Shown here: positions 28,278 to 37,612 of the stretch, piece by piece
How the letters are laid out: every line of letters starts with the position of its first letter
How positions within the stretch are numbered: position 1 is the stretch's first letter
From: Mucilaginibacter sp. 14171R-50
GTDB taxonomy: Bacteria > Bacteroidota > Bacteroidia > Sphingobacteriales > Sphingobacteriaceae
Direction: 5' to 3'
Assembly: GCF_010093045.1 (NCBI RefSeq)
Contig: NZ_CP048115.1
Location: forward strand, 3,348,001 to 3,412,000
Length of the DNA: 64,000 nucleotides
Translations under genes and position numbers: made by a program
The notes under the pieces: generated by a model
The model's input: the letters and a program-made list of their open reading frames with translations, nothing else
Told to the model about the DNA's origin: nothing
The model's database searches: none

Positions 28278-29312
28278 ATGGCTGTTAAAATTTCGTCCCG
28301 CTCTTGGGGTCAGCTTAATAATGTCCCTGTATTTTTATATCGGTTACAGAACAACAATGGGGCGTATGTAGAACTAACCAATTATGGCGCCACCCTGGTA
28401 TCTGTTGTAGTGCCCGACAGGCAGCACATTTTGGGGCATGTAGTGGTAGGCTTCCCCAGCTTGCAGGGCTATCTTAGCAATACCTGTTATATAGGTTCAA
28501 CTATCGGGCGTTACGCTAACCGAATTAGCGGAGCGAAGTTTAGTATTAATGGTCATATTTATCATTTGGATAATAATGATGGTGGAAATTGTAACCATGG
28601 CGGTAAAAGTGGATTAAACTGCCGGGTGTTCGAATCATCGGTTACGGATAATGGCGTTCAAATGGCTATTACCAGCCCCGATGGCGATGGCGGTTTCCCG
28701 GGTAACCTTGCTTTAACGGTTACCTACACCTGGAACGACGATAACGAGTTGCTGGTAAATTACCAGGCAACTACAGATAAAGATACCATAGCGAACTTTA
28801 CCAATCATGCATATTTTAATCTTTCGGGATTTAAGCATGATATACAAGATCATGAGCTTACCATAAATAGTGGGCTGGTGTTGCACGCGTGGTCCGACCA
28901 TTCCGTTAGTGGCGCAGTTATTCCGGCCGGGCCAAGAGCTTTTAATAATAACAGGCTAAGCGATAAATTCCAGGTTAGCGATGCCGGCATAAAAGGCTTA
29001 AACCTGTTCTACGTTACCGATAAAGATAACAGTGCCGGAACCATGACGCCAACGGCCAGGTTAATAGATGGTGCATCGGGCCGTACATTAGAGGTTTATA
29101 CCGATTACCCGGGTATTTTTTTATATACCGGCGATTTTTTAACCAGCACCGCACCAACGCATACCGGCGAGCCGGCAAAACCTTTTGATGCACTTTGCCT
29201 GGAATGCCAGCATTATCCCGATAGTATCAATCACCAGAATTTTCCGCAGGCGGTATTGCGCCCCGGCGAAACCTATAACCAAAATATCCGGTTCAAGTTC
29301 GGCTTGTTATGA
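28278..29312 (+). CDS. galM: Aldose 1-epimerase (mutarotase)
   Basis: A 344-residue galactose mutarotase-family enzyme that interconverts alpha and beta anomers of free hexoses. Visible family motifs are LTNYGATLVSVVVPDR near residue 33, a substrate-binding GRYANRI (about 77-83), the catalytic His in FTNHAYFNLSG (about 175), and the C-terminal Glu in a FDALCLECQHYPDSINH segment. No signal peptide is evident, so it is probably cytoplasmic. The last bases overlap the GH97 start by 4 (ATGA), which suggests coupling. An inverting or retaining GH97 releases a single anomer, so a mutarotase next door makes metabolic sense. Confidence 0.94.
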   Translation: MAVKISSRSWGQLNNVPVFLYRLQNNNGAYVELTNYGATLVSVVVPDRQHILGHVVVGFPSLQGYLSNTCYIGSTIGRYANRISGAKFSINGHIYHLDNNDGGNCNHGGKSGLNCRVFESSVTDNGVQMAITSPDGDGGFPGNLALTVTYTWNDDNELLVNYQATTDKDTIANFTNHAYFNLSGFKHDIQDHELTINSGLVLHAWSDHSVSGAVIPAGPRAFNNNRLSDKFQVSDAGIKGLNLFYVTDKDNSAGTMTPTARLIDGASGRTLEVYTDYPGIFLYTGDFLTSTAPTHTGEPAKPFDALCLECQHYPDSINHQNFPQAVLRPGETYNQNIRFKFGLL

Positions 29313-31270
29313 AGAAACCTATCCTCGCTTTTTTAATTTTTTCCGCATTCATTAGCCGTGCCTTTGCGCAGCATTATACCGTAACATCGCCTGATAATAA
29401 CCTGAAAATGGATTTAAAGGTAAACGACAGTATAACGTATGCAGTTACTTATAAAGGTACTGCTGCGGTATTGCCGTCGGCTATTTCCATGAAGCTTGAT
29501 ACCCGTGTATTAGGGATGGCAGCAAAGGTTTCCGGCACCAAAAAAGCGGTGGTAAAAAAGCTGATACACCCGATAAACGGCAAGCAAGCCACTATTGATG
29601 ATTGTTATAACGAGTTAACCTTAACCTTTAACGGCGATTATCAACTGGTACTCCGGGCTTACAACGAAGGGGGGGCTTATAGGTTTGTAACAAATTTTGC
29701 CAACCCGGTAACGGTGGTAAATGAGCAGGCTACTTTTAATATTAGCCCAACCGCTGCCGCCATTATGGCCGAAACCGATAATTACACTGCCTGGGAACTG
29801 CCGTATGTTCAATATAAAGCCATCAGCCAGATCAAAGACGGGAAACGGGCCATTACCCCGGCATTATTCGCTTATCCAAACGGGGTGAAAGTAGTGGTGG
29901 CCGAAGCAGATCTGTTTGATTATCCGGGAATGTACATTCAAAAAAAGAATGGCAGCCTTCAAGGCCAATGGGCGGCTTACCCCGGGTTTGCCAAAATGGG
30001 CAGCTGGGGCGATTTTGTATCAGTTGTGCAAACCCGCATGAATTTTATCGCAAAAACCGATGGTAAGCGAAATTACCCCTGGCGGGTAGTTATTGCTACT
30101 GATGATGACAAGACGTTGTTAACTAATCAGCTGATCTACAAGCTTTCGCGGCCCTCAGCTTTGCACAATACCGATTGGATAAAGCCTGGCAAAGCGGCCT
30201 GGGAGTGGTGGCATGATGCCCTGTTGCCGGAGGCGCCGATCCCATCGGGTATGAACCATCGCAGTACAGAATTATATAACTATTATGTTGATTTCGCTGC
30301 CAGGAACAAGCTGGAATATTTACTGATAGATGCGGGTTGGTCTGATAACTATGATGTCCGGAAACCCACGGGCCGGTCGGATATCAGGGCTATTATACAG
30401 CATGCGAAGCAGAAAAAAGTAGGTGTTTTTGTGTGGTGTGTGGCATCGTCGATCCTGAAGGACCTGGATGCCAGTTTAAATTACATTAAGGATATTGGCG
30501 CCGCGGGCTTTAAGGTTGATTTTTTTGACCGCGACGATCAGCAGGCAATAGGCTGGTACGAATTGATTGCAAAAAAGGCAGCGGAAAGGCACCTGATGGT
30601 TGATTTTCATGGCTGCAGCAAGCCAACCGGATTGGAACGTACTTATCCTAATATTGTAAACTACGAGGCCGTGCGCGGGCAAGAATGTTCTAAGTGGGAT
30701 TATACTACCAATCCTGAACACCATACCCTTATTCCTTTTATCAGGATGTTGGCCGGCCCGATGGATTATACCCCGGGATCGATGCGTAATAGATCGAAAA
30801 GCAACTTTAAGCCAATTGCCCAAGGGTTGCCCTCCACACAAGGTACTCGCTGCCACGAGCTGGCTATGTTTGTAATTTTTGATCAGCCGTTGGGTGTGCT
30901 GTGCGATTCGCCAACCGAGTATGAAAAATATCCTGATATTATGAAATATCTCTCGGCGGTGCCGACCACCTTTGACGAAACACTTGTGCTGGATGCCCGC
31001 GTTGGCGAATATATCGCGATAGCGAAAAAGAAAGGTGATAGCTGGTATCTAGGCGCCATGACCAACTGGGATGCAAGGGATATTAACCTCGACCTGTCCT
31101 TTTTGCCCGCCAATACCAATTATATTGCTGATATATATACCGATGCTGCGGATGCCGATAAGAACGCATCAAAATACGAACACAAAACCATAACCATTAA
31201 CCGCCAAAATAAGCTTGACCTGAAATTGATGCAAGGTGGCGGAGCAGTTGTTTATCTGCATACTAAATAA
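29309..31270 (+). CDS. GH97 alpha-glycosidase, probably retaining (alpha-galactosidase-like)
   Basis: A 653-residue GH97 enzyme with a signal peptide (ending AFAQ, residue 21), so periplasmic or surface-located. N-terminal beta-sandwich (about 22-280), a (beta/alpha)8 barrel (about 290-560) with DAGWSDNYDV, GFKVDFFDRDDQ, NYEAVRGQE and the GPMDYTPGSM motif, then a C-terminal beta domain. The KVDFFD segment places Asp404 where retaining GH97 alpha-galactosidases have their nucleophile, and Glu459 lies 55 residues on, the same spacing I recall for Asp415/Glu470 of the Bacteroides enzyme. SusB-type inverting alpha-glucosidases lack this Asp. Substrate is therefore likely an alpha-galactoside or another alpha-glycoside and not starch. 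Confidence 0.88.
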   Translation: MKKPILAFLIFSAFISRAFAQHYTVTSPDNNLKMDLKVNDSITYAVTYKGTAAVLPSAISMKLDTRVLGMAAKVSGTKKAVVKKLIHPINGKQATIDDCYNELTLTFNGDYQLVLRAYNEGGAYRFVTNFANPVTVVNEQATFNISPTAAAIMAETDNYTAWELPYVQYKAISQIKDGKRAITPALFAYPNGVKVVVAEADLFDYPGMYIQKKNGSLQGQWAAYPGFAKMGSWGDFVSVVQTRMNFIAKTDGKRNYPWRVVIATDDDKTLLTNQLIYKLSRPSALHNTDWIKPGKAAWEWWHDALLPEAPIPSGMNHRSTELYNYYVDFAARNKLEYLLIDAGWSDNYDVRKPTGRSDIRAIIQHAKQKKVGVFVWCVASSILKDLDASLNYIKDIGAAGFKVDFFDRDDQQAIGWYELIAKKAAERHLMVDFHGCSKPTGLERTYPNIVNYEAVRGQECSKWDYTTNPEHHTLIPFIRMLAGPMDYTPGSMRNRSKSNFKPIAQGLPSTQGTRCHELAMFVIFDQPLGVLCDSPTEYEKYPDIMKYLSAVPTTFDETLVLDARVGEYIAIAKKKGDSWYLGAMTNWDARDINLDLSFLPANTNYIADIYTDAADADKNASKYEHKTITINRQNKLDLKLMQGGGAVVYLHTK

Positions 31271-31285
31271 TTAATTTTAAGGAGC

Positions 31286-32641
31286 ATGACATTAACATCA
31301 GATAAAGCCATTACATTCAATAGCCGCTACATTATCGGCATTTCTTTTATCTCGGCATTAGGAGGTTATCTTTTTGGGTTTGATTTTGCCGTAATTTCGG
31401 GCGCGCTACCATTTTTACGCCCCCAATTTAACCTTACACCCGCGTGGGAAGGTTTTTTAACAGGCTCGCTGGCGTTGGGCTGTATAGTAGGCTGCCTGCT
31501 TGCAGGTAACATTGCCGATCGGTATGGCCGTAAACCGGGACTCATGATAGCCGCATTTATCTTCGCGGTATCATCCATTGGGATAGCGTTTTCGCCAACA
31601 TTAACTTACTTCCTGGTACTGCGGTTTGCAGCCGGTATTGGTGTGGGCATGGCATCCATGCTTTGCCCGATGTACATAGCGGAGATATCGCCTGCTGCTG
31701 TAAGGGGAAGGAATGTTGCCATTAATCAACTTACGGTGGTTATCGGTATTTTGGTGACCAACCTGGTTAACTACTTTTTAGCAGACCACGGAGCCGATTC
31801 GTGGCGGTGGATGTTTGGATTGGGTGTAGTGCCCTCGGCTATATTTTTAATAGGGGTTACCTGGCTGCCCGAAAGCCCAAGGTGGCTTATAAAATCAGGC
31901 CAGCCTGAAAAGGCGAAGATCATACTCAACAAAATTGGTTCGGCCGGATTTGCCGAGGCTACCTTTAAGGCAGTAGAAAAATCGTTGGTTGGCGCTACCA
32001 AACAATCATACGCCATGGTGTTTGAAAAAGCCGTTCGGCCGGCGGTTGTGGTGGGTATCACACTGGCTGTTTTCCAGCAATTTTGCGGTATCAATGTGGT
32101 GTTTAATTATACCTCGACCATATTTGAATCGGTAGGAGCCAGTTTAAACCGCCAGTTGTTTGAAACGGTAGCCATTGGTATAGTAAACCTGGTATTTACC
32201 CTGCTGGCTATGTGGCAGGTTGATAAACTTGGGCGCCGCCCGTTAATGCTGTATGGGTCCGTTGGTTTATCGGTATTATATATCATACTGGCCTTTCTGC
32301 TGCAAAACCATTTCCCGGCGGGTCTGGTATCCATATTTGTTTTGCTGGCCATTAGTACGTACGCCATATCGTTAGCACCTGTAACGTGGGTACTCATCTC
32401 AGAGATATTCCCCAACAAAATTCGGGGTGTGGCCTCGTCAGTGGCTATTGTATCGTTATGGGGAGCATACTTTATACTGGTATTTACGTTTCCGATACTG
32501 GCGAAAATACTGGGAGCTTACGGGCCATTTTACCTTTATGCGGCGATATGTTTCGCAGGGTTTTTGTTCATAAAAATCAAAGTGAAGGAAACTAAGGGGC
32601 AAACGCTCGAAGAACTTGAAGAAAATTTAATAAGGCATTAA
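31286..32641 (+). CDS. Sugar:proton symporter, MFS sugar porter family (XylE/GalP-like)
   Basis: A 451-residue inner-membrane sugar porter with about 12 membrane segments. Family signatures are clear: GGYLFGFDFAVISGALPF in helix 1, GRKPGLM after helix 2, RFAAGIGVG and MYIAEISPAAVRGRN, LPESPRWLI before the central loop, QQFCGINVVFNYT in helix 7, DKLGRRPLM, and LISEIFPNKIRG near the C-terminus. An AAGGAG stretch ends only one base before the ATG, unusually close for a ribosome site. It is 15 bases after the GH97 gene and probably imports the monosaccharide that the GH97 enzyme releases (galactose, glucose or xylose type; not resolvable). Confidence 0.93.
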   Translation: MTLTSDKAITFNSRYIIGISFISALGGYLFGFDFAVISGALPFLRPQFNLTPAWEGFLTGSLALGCIVGCLLAGNIADRYGRKPGLMIAAFIFAVSSIGIAFSPTLTYFLVLRFAAGIGVGMASMLCPMYIAEISPAAVRGRNVAINQLTVVIGILVTNLVNYFLADHGADSWRWMFGLGVVPSAIFLIGVTWLPESPRWLIKSGQPEKAKIILNKIGSAGFAEATFKAVEKSLVGATKQSYAMVFEKAVRPAVVVGITLAVFQQFCGINVVFNYTSTIFESVGASLNRQLFETVAIGIVNLVFTLLAMWQVDKLGRRPLMLYGSVGLSVLYIILAFLLQNHFPAGLVSIFVLLAISTYAISLAPVTWVLISEIFPNKIRGVASSVAIVSLWGAYFILVFTFPILAKILGAYGPFYLYAAICFAGFLFIKIKVKETKGQTLEELEENLIRH

Positions 32642-32656
32642 TATAACATTATATAC

Positions 32657-35600
32657 ATGAACAATTTGTATGTGAACGTTTGGGAAGAGAAGGTGATTAT
32701 ACCTACATATGGTATTGGCAAACCGGATAAGAACCCCATGTTTTTTGAAAAAAGGGTTTACCAGGGCAGCAGCGGTAAAGTATATCCGAACCCGGTTATC
32801 GAAAAAATTTACGACGAGAAAGAGGATAAGGAATATATTGGCCTCTACCTGGAAAATACATACCTGAAGGTGCTGATACTACCTGAATTGGGCGGACGTA
32901 TCCAAATGGCATACGATAAAATAAAACAGAGATATTTTGTATATTATAACCAGGTAATAAAGCCGGCATTAGTGGGCCTTACCGGGCCGTGGATATCAGG
33001 CGGAATAGAATTTAACTGGCCGCAGCACCACCGCCCCAGCACATTTGAGCCAGTTGACTACAAGATCGAAGAAAATGCTGATGGCAGTAAAACGGTTTTG
33101 GTTAACGAAGTGGAACGAATGTTCCATACCAAGGGGATGGCGGGATACACCTTACATCCGGATAAGGCATACATCGAAATAAAGGCGAAATTGTATAACC
33201 GCTCTGCACTGCCGCAAACTTTTTTGTGGTGGGCAAACCCCGCGGTTAAGGTTAACGACCATTACCAGTCGGTTTTCCCCCCGGATGTGAACGCTGTTTT
33301 TGACCACGGTAAGCGTGATGTTTCTACCTTCCCGATTGCTACGGGCACCTATTACAAGGTCGACTACTCGCCGGGGACGGATATATCACGATACAAAAAC
33401 ATACCGGTACCCACTTCATACATGGCCATCAATTCTAATTACGATTTTGTGGGTGGGTATGAGCACGACACGCAAGCAGGCTTATTGCATGTAGCTAATC
33501 ATCACGTATCACCCGGGAAAAAGCAGTGGACATGGGGCCACAGCGATTTTGGCCTGGCCTGGGACAGGAACCTTACCGACGAGGACGGACCTTATATTGA
33601 GCTGATGACAGGGATGTTTACCGATAACCAGCCCGATTTTACCTGGCTAATGCCCAATGAGGAAAAGCATTTCACCCAATATTTTATGCCTTACCGCGAG
33701 TTGGGTGTAATAAAAAATGCCAGTAAGGACATCCTGATAGCGCTTGATGTTTTGGAAAATGTAATAGATGTTAAGGTGTATGCCACAGGAATACAAAATA
33801 ATATCAGCATTAAATTAAAATATAAAAGTACGCTGTTGCTTGACGAGGTAACGAGCATTACCCCCGAAAAGGTTTATAAGAAACAAGTTAATGCCGATGG
33901 TGTAGATGAACGGCAAGTAGCCGTTGAAATATATTCTGATAAGGGTACAATGCTGATAGCGTATAATCCTGCAGATAATGAGTTGAGCGAGGTGCCACAG
34001 CCGGCCAAACCAGCGCTGCAACCGGCGGATATTGAAAATAATGAACAGTTGTTTTTAACCGGCCAGCATTTGGAACAGTACCGCCATGCTACCTACGGCG
34101 CCGTCCCTTATTATGAAGAAGCATTGCGCCGCGATCCTAAGGATATACGCAATAATAACGCTTTGGGGCTATGGTATTTACGCCGGGGGCAATTTGCTAA
34201 AAGCGAGGCTTATTTTCGTATGGCGATAGACACCAGCACACAGCGAAATCCCAATCCATACGATGGCGAATGCTACTACAATCTTGGGTTGGCACTTAAA
34301 TTTATGGGGCGGTTAAATGAAGCTTATAAAGCTTTTTATAAAGCCACATGGAGCAACGCCTGGAAAGACAGCGGTTATTTTTCGGTAGCACAGATCGACC
34401 TTATCAATAACGATTATCAACTGGCACTTGATCATACTATAGCCTCAATTGACCGAAACGCAAATAATAGTAAAGCTTACGTTTTAAGGTCAGCGGCGTA
34501 TCGTAAATTACAGCAATTTGAAGAAGCCATTACCACATCGGCAGCCGCTCTTAAGCGCGATCCGTTTAACCTGGGCGCTGTGTTTGAACAAGCCTGCAGC
34601 TATGCAGAAACGGGCAGAGAGGAGCAAAGGGGCCTTATTTTAAAACAATTGATGAAGCTTTCCAGAGGGTATGATCAAAACTTTATTGAATATGCGCTTG
34701 ATTATGCTGCTGCAGGTTTATTTAGCGAGGCTACTGAATTATTGCAACATGCCGTAAATGAAGAAAGTACTAACCCCATGGTTTACTATTACCTGGGCTA
34801 TTTTCATTATAAGTTGGGTAATATCAGCCAGGCAATGGCTTATTTTAAACAAGCTTCAGCTGCAAACTCTTACTTGTGTTTCCCGGACCGATTAAAGGAT
34901 ATAACGGTGCTTAAATTAGCGTCGCAAGTGAACCCGGCGGATGCCCGGGCGCCGTACTATTTGGGTAACCTGCTTTACGATAAGTTGCAATATGACGACG
35001 CTATTGCCGCATGGGAAACCTCTGCAATCCTTGATGATAAGTTTCCTACAGTGTTTCGTAACCTGGGTATAGCATATTATAATAAGCGTAATAACGCAGT
35101 TAAAGCGCTTACTTGTTTTGAAAAGGCGTTTAGTTTGGATACCACGGATGCACGCGTACTTATGGAACTCGATCAGCTTTATAAAAAGCTGAATCGCGCG
35201 CCAAAAGCACGGCTCGACTTTTTAGAAGCGAACCTGCAGCTGGTAGAGCAGCGGGACGACCTGTATCTGGAACGGGTAACTTTATACAATTTTTCTGGTT
35301 GGCACCAACGGGCTTATGATTTGATCATGCAACGGCAGTTTCACCCGTGGGAGGGAGGGGAAGGTAAGGTATCTGGCCAATATGTATTAGCGTTGGTAGA
35401 GATCGCTAAAAGTAAAATCAAAAAAGGGGAGTACAGCGGTGCTATACAAAATCTTATCGAGGCACAAACTTATCCGCATAATCTGGGAGAAGGGAAGTTG
35501 TATGGCGCGCGCGAAAATGATATTTTGTATTGGTTGGGCTGCGCTTATGAACAATTACAGCAAAAGCAGCAGGCTAACATATGTTTTGAAAAAGCAGCTG

Positions 35601-35995
35601 TAGGATCAGAAGAAGCAACAGCCGCCATATTTTATAATGATCAGCAGCCCGATAAATTGTTTTATCAGGCGTTAGCTAAAAAAAGCCTTGCAGATACAGA
35701 AGGGGCAAACCGGATATTTAAAAAGCTGATAAGCTATGGCGAGGCGCATATGAATGATGATGTGAAGATCGATTACTTTGCCGTGTCATTACCAAACTTA
35801 CTGATATTTGAAGACGACCTTAACATGCGTAATCGTGTGCATTGCCACTTTTTACAAGGTTTGGGTTATTTGGGTATACAACAATACAATCTGGCGCAAA
35901 CATGCTTTTCAAAAGTGCTCGACCTTGAAGCCGGGCATTTGGGCGCTAAAATACATACGAACATGATTCCCCACGTAACCGAAGTATCCGGATGA
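32657..35995 (+). CDS. DUF5107 (galactose-mutarotase-like) protein with long TPR array
   Basis: A 1112-residue cytoplasmic-looking protein without a signal peptide. Residues about 1-370 match the DUF5107 family, a beta-sandwich related to mutarotases and sugar-binding domains: PELGGRIQMAYDK, GPWISGGIEFNWPQHHRPST, FLWWANPAVKVND, WTWGHSDFGLAWDRNL. From about 450 to the C-terminus come many tetratricopeptide repeats (for example ALGLWYLRRGQFAKSEAYF, YYNLGLALKFMGRLNEAYKAF, YYLGYFHYKLGNISQAMAYFKQA). This combination recurs in Bacteroidota polysaccharide loci but its activity is not established. It is the last gene of the galM-GH97-transporter operon. Confidence 0.86.
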   Translation: MNNLYVNVWEEKVIIPTYGIGKPDKNPMFFEKRVYQGSSGKVYPNPVIEKIYDEKEDKEYIGLYLENTYLKVLILPELGGRIQMAYDKIKQRYFVYYNQVIKPALVGLTGPWISGGIEFNWPQHHRPSTFEPVDYKIEENADGSKTVLVNEVERMFHTKGMAGYTLHPDKAYIEIKAKLYNRSALPQTFLWWANPAVKVNDHYQSVFPPDVNAVFDHGKRDVSTFPIATGTYYKVDYSPGTDISRYKNIPVPTSYMAINSNYDFVGGYEHDTQAGLLHVANHHVSPGKKQWTWGHSDFGLAWDRNLTDEDGPYIELMTGMFTDNQPDFTWLMPNEEKHFTQYFMPYRELGVIKNASKDILIALDVLENVIDVKVYATGIQNNISIKLKYKSTLLLDEVTSITPEKVYKKQVNADGVDERQVAVEIYSDKGTMLIAYNPADNELSEVPQPAKPALQPADIENNEQLFLTGQHLEQYRHATYGAVPYYEEALRRDPKDIRNNNALGLWYLRRGQFAKSEAYFRMAIDTSTQRNPNPYDGECYYNLGLALKFMGRLNEAYKAFYKATWSNAWKDSGYFSVAQIDLINNDYQLALDHTIASIDRNANNSKAYVLRSAAYRKLQQFEEAITTSAAALKRDPFNLGAVFEQACSYAETGREEQRGLILKQLMKLSRGYDQNFIEYALDYAAAGLFSEATELLQHAVNEESTNPMVYYYLGYFHYKLGNISQAMAYFKQASAANSYLCFPDRLKDITVLKLASQVNPADARAPYYLGNLLYDKLQYDDAIAAWETSAILDDKFPTVFRNLGIAYYNKRNNAVKALTCFEKAFSLDTTDARVLMELDQLYKKLNRAPKARLDFLEANLQLVEQRDDLYLERVTLYNFSGWHQRAYDLIMQRQFHPWEGGEGKVSGQYVLALVEIAKSKIKKGEYSGAIQNLIEAQTYPHNLGEGKLYGARENDILYWLGCAYEQLQQKQQANICFEKAAVGSEEATAAIFYNDQQPDKLFYQALAKKSLADTEGANRIFKKLISYGEAHMNDDVKIDYFAVSLPNLLIFEDDLNMRNRVHCHFLQGLGYLGIQQYNLAQTCFSKVLDLEAGHLGAKIHTNMIPHVTEVSG

Positions 35996-36007
35996 CAAGC
36001 GTGTTCA

Positions 36008-36041
36008 AGCAAGTTTGTAACACACCGCTTGAAAACTTGCT
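36008..36041. terminator. Hairpin between convergent genes (possible terminator)
   Basis: AGCAAGTTT at 36008-36016 pairs with AAACTTGCT at 36033-36041. The loop also contains GCTTGA, which can pair with TCAAGC just upstream, so two foldings are possible. There is no clear T run, so its role as a terminator is uncertain. Confidence 0.4.
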
Positions 36042-36048
36042 GCTTGTA

Positions 36049-37086
36049 TTATAACTGAGGTACGCCAGGTGTATTGCTCTGCGCCTGGGCAGATAATGTT
36101 AGTGGTTCGTTTGTTTCAGGTTGTGGTTGCATTCGCTTTAAAGTGCTAATAGTAATATGCGGCCAAATGATAGGTGTTACCGTACCTGTGGATGGGAATA
36201 CCAGGTTGATGGTCTGCGAATATTGTAATATTTCAGGTTCGCTGCCACCTGAAATATTTTCTATCCAAAATGTCGCATCCATTGAAGTAGCTGTCACATT
36301 AGATTGTATGAAAGGTATATTGAGGATGCCACCTGTTGCGTCGGGGTGGCTGGTAGACATGCTCAATACGGTCATATCTGTAACAGAACCGCTGCCAATA
36401 ATGGTATCTAAAGTAGATTTCAGAAATGTGTTGGGGTGCACCTGCTGAAATTCGGCAAATTGCGGTATACCGCTTATTTGGTCATTGTATCCAAGCATGG
36501 CAGGTATGCTGCCATCCAGGTTTACGCCCAAAGCAGATATTACGTCAAAGAAATCGGTTCCCGGGTTGTTTGCTTGCGCCGATTTCCCGAGCGCCAGGAT
36601 GGCGTTACCATGGGGGATAGTACCCAACCGTGCGATATTATAACCACCATTTATATTGCTTACATAAAGCAGAAGGCCGGTTTCGGCATGTATAACCGTA
36701 TCTTTTCCAAAGCCCCTGCCGTTGCAAAAGTCGGTATCGCACATACTCACTATCTGCTGTTCATAAAACAAACCGAATATTTCCTGATCAAACTGCGTTC
36801 CGTTTAGTACAGGCCCCCGGTTACCGGCATGCACCGCTACGGTAGAAAACTTTAGGTTTTCTTTATAAGGGATCACCTCGAAGGTAAATTTAGGCACCCC
36901 GGGTACCGAAATAACATTCCATCCGCTTGCAAGTGGTTTAGATACGCCTTTTTCATCAGTTTGCGTTAATACAACGCTTTCCCATTCGCCTACCAGTTGT
37001 TTTAAAGGCCCAAGGTCTATTTCATTTAAGGTTTCGGCAGGTACAAAGCTTGCGCCCATGCCAAACCGGTTAAGTTTTTCAGTCAT
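36049..37086 (-). CDS. Uncharacterised protein with a possible lipocalin/nitrobindin-like domain
   Basis: A 345-residue protein that I cannot assign with confidence. The GPLKQLVGEWES segment near residue 26 and the late QTINLVFPSTGTVTPIIWPHITISTLKR segment resemble proteins annotated as heme-binding or nitrobindin-like, but there is no obvious heme ligand motif. It has no signal peptide or membrane segment. The tail (about 320-345) is rich in Pro, Gln and Thr. It stands alone on the minus strand, convergent with the DUF5107 gene and facing away from the alkB operon. Function unknown. Confidence 0.75.
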   Translation of the reverse strand: MTEKLNRFGMGASFVPAETLNEIDLGPLKQLVGEWESVVLTQTDEKGVSKPLASGWNVISVPGVPKFTFEVIPYKENLKFSTVAVHAGNRGPVLNGTQFDQEIFGLFYEQQIVSMCDTDFCNGRGFGKDTVIHAETGLLLYVSNINGGYNIARLGTIPHGNAILALGKSAQANNPGTDFFDVISALGVNLDGSIPAMLGYNDQISGIPQFAEFQQVHPNTFLKSTLDTIIGSGSVTDMTVLSMSTSHPDATGGILNIPFIQSNVTATSMDATFWIENISGGSEPEILQYSQTINLVFPSTGTVTPIIWPHITISTLKRMQPQPETNEPLTLSAQAQSNTPGVPQL

Positions 37087-37366
37087 TTATTGTTCAGTTT
37101 AAGGTTAAAAAATTGTGAGCAGAACAACTAATGGTATGGCGACACCAACAGCCGGCAACAGTAATTGTGAAGGCATGCCATAGAATTAGGTTCCTAATTT
37201 ACTTAAGTAATTGTCATTGTATTTAAATGATTGAAAAAAAGGTGTTTATAGCCATATTGCCAGGGCGATTTAACCCTGCAGGTAATGGTACTATTTATTG
37301 ACTGTTGCTCGGTGAATATTATGCTAATATTTTTAGTATTTTGGTAAAAGTTATTATTTTTGTAAT

Positions 37367-37612
37367 ATGAACGCCTGGATCAAACGGAAGAACGGACCTG
37401 ATGAAGTGATAAAAGTTATTCAGGATATTAAATGCACTGATGCATCGTTGGTTTACAACTTATTCACGGCCTTTGACGACACCTCTCTGGGCCGCATTTT
37501 ATTTGATCAGGATGGTTATTGGATATATGATGGCGAGCAGTTAGCCGTTATAGAGCAGGAACAATTGGGTAAATTTATTGTACATAATATGGAGGTGTTA
37601 TGGAGCAGTTAA
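37367..37612 (+). CDS. Small uncharacterised protein upstream of alkB
   Basis: An 81-residue acidic protein with no recognisable domain, signal peptide or membrane segment. It has a WIYDGEQLAVIEQEQLG stretch. Its last 13 bases overlap the alkB-like gene, which indicates a two-gene operon and translational coupling. TATTTTTG at 37355-37362, a match to the Bacteroidota -7 element, ends 4 bases before the ATG, so the transcript could be nearly leaderless if that element is used. Confidence 0.75.
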   Translation: MNAWIKRKNGPDEVIKVIQDIKCTDASLVYNLFTAFDDTSLGRILFDQDGYWIYDGEQLAVIEQEQLGKFIVHNMEVLWSS

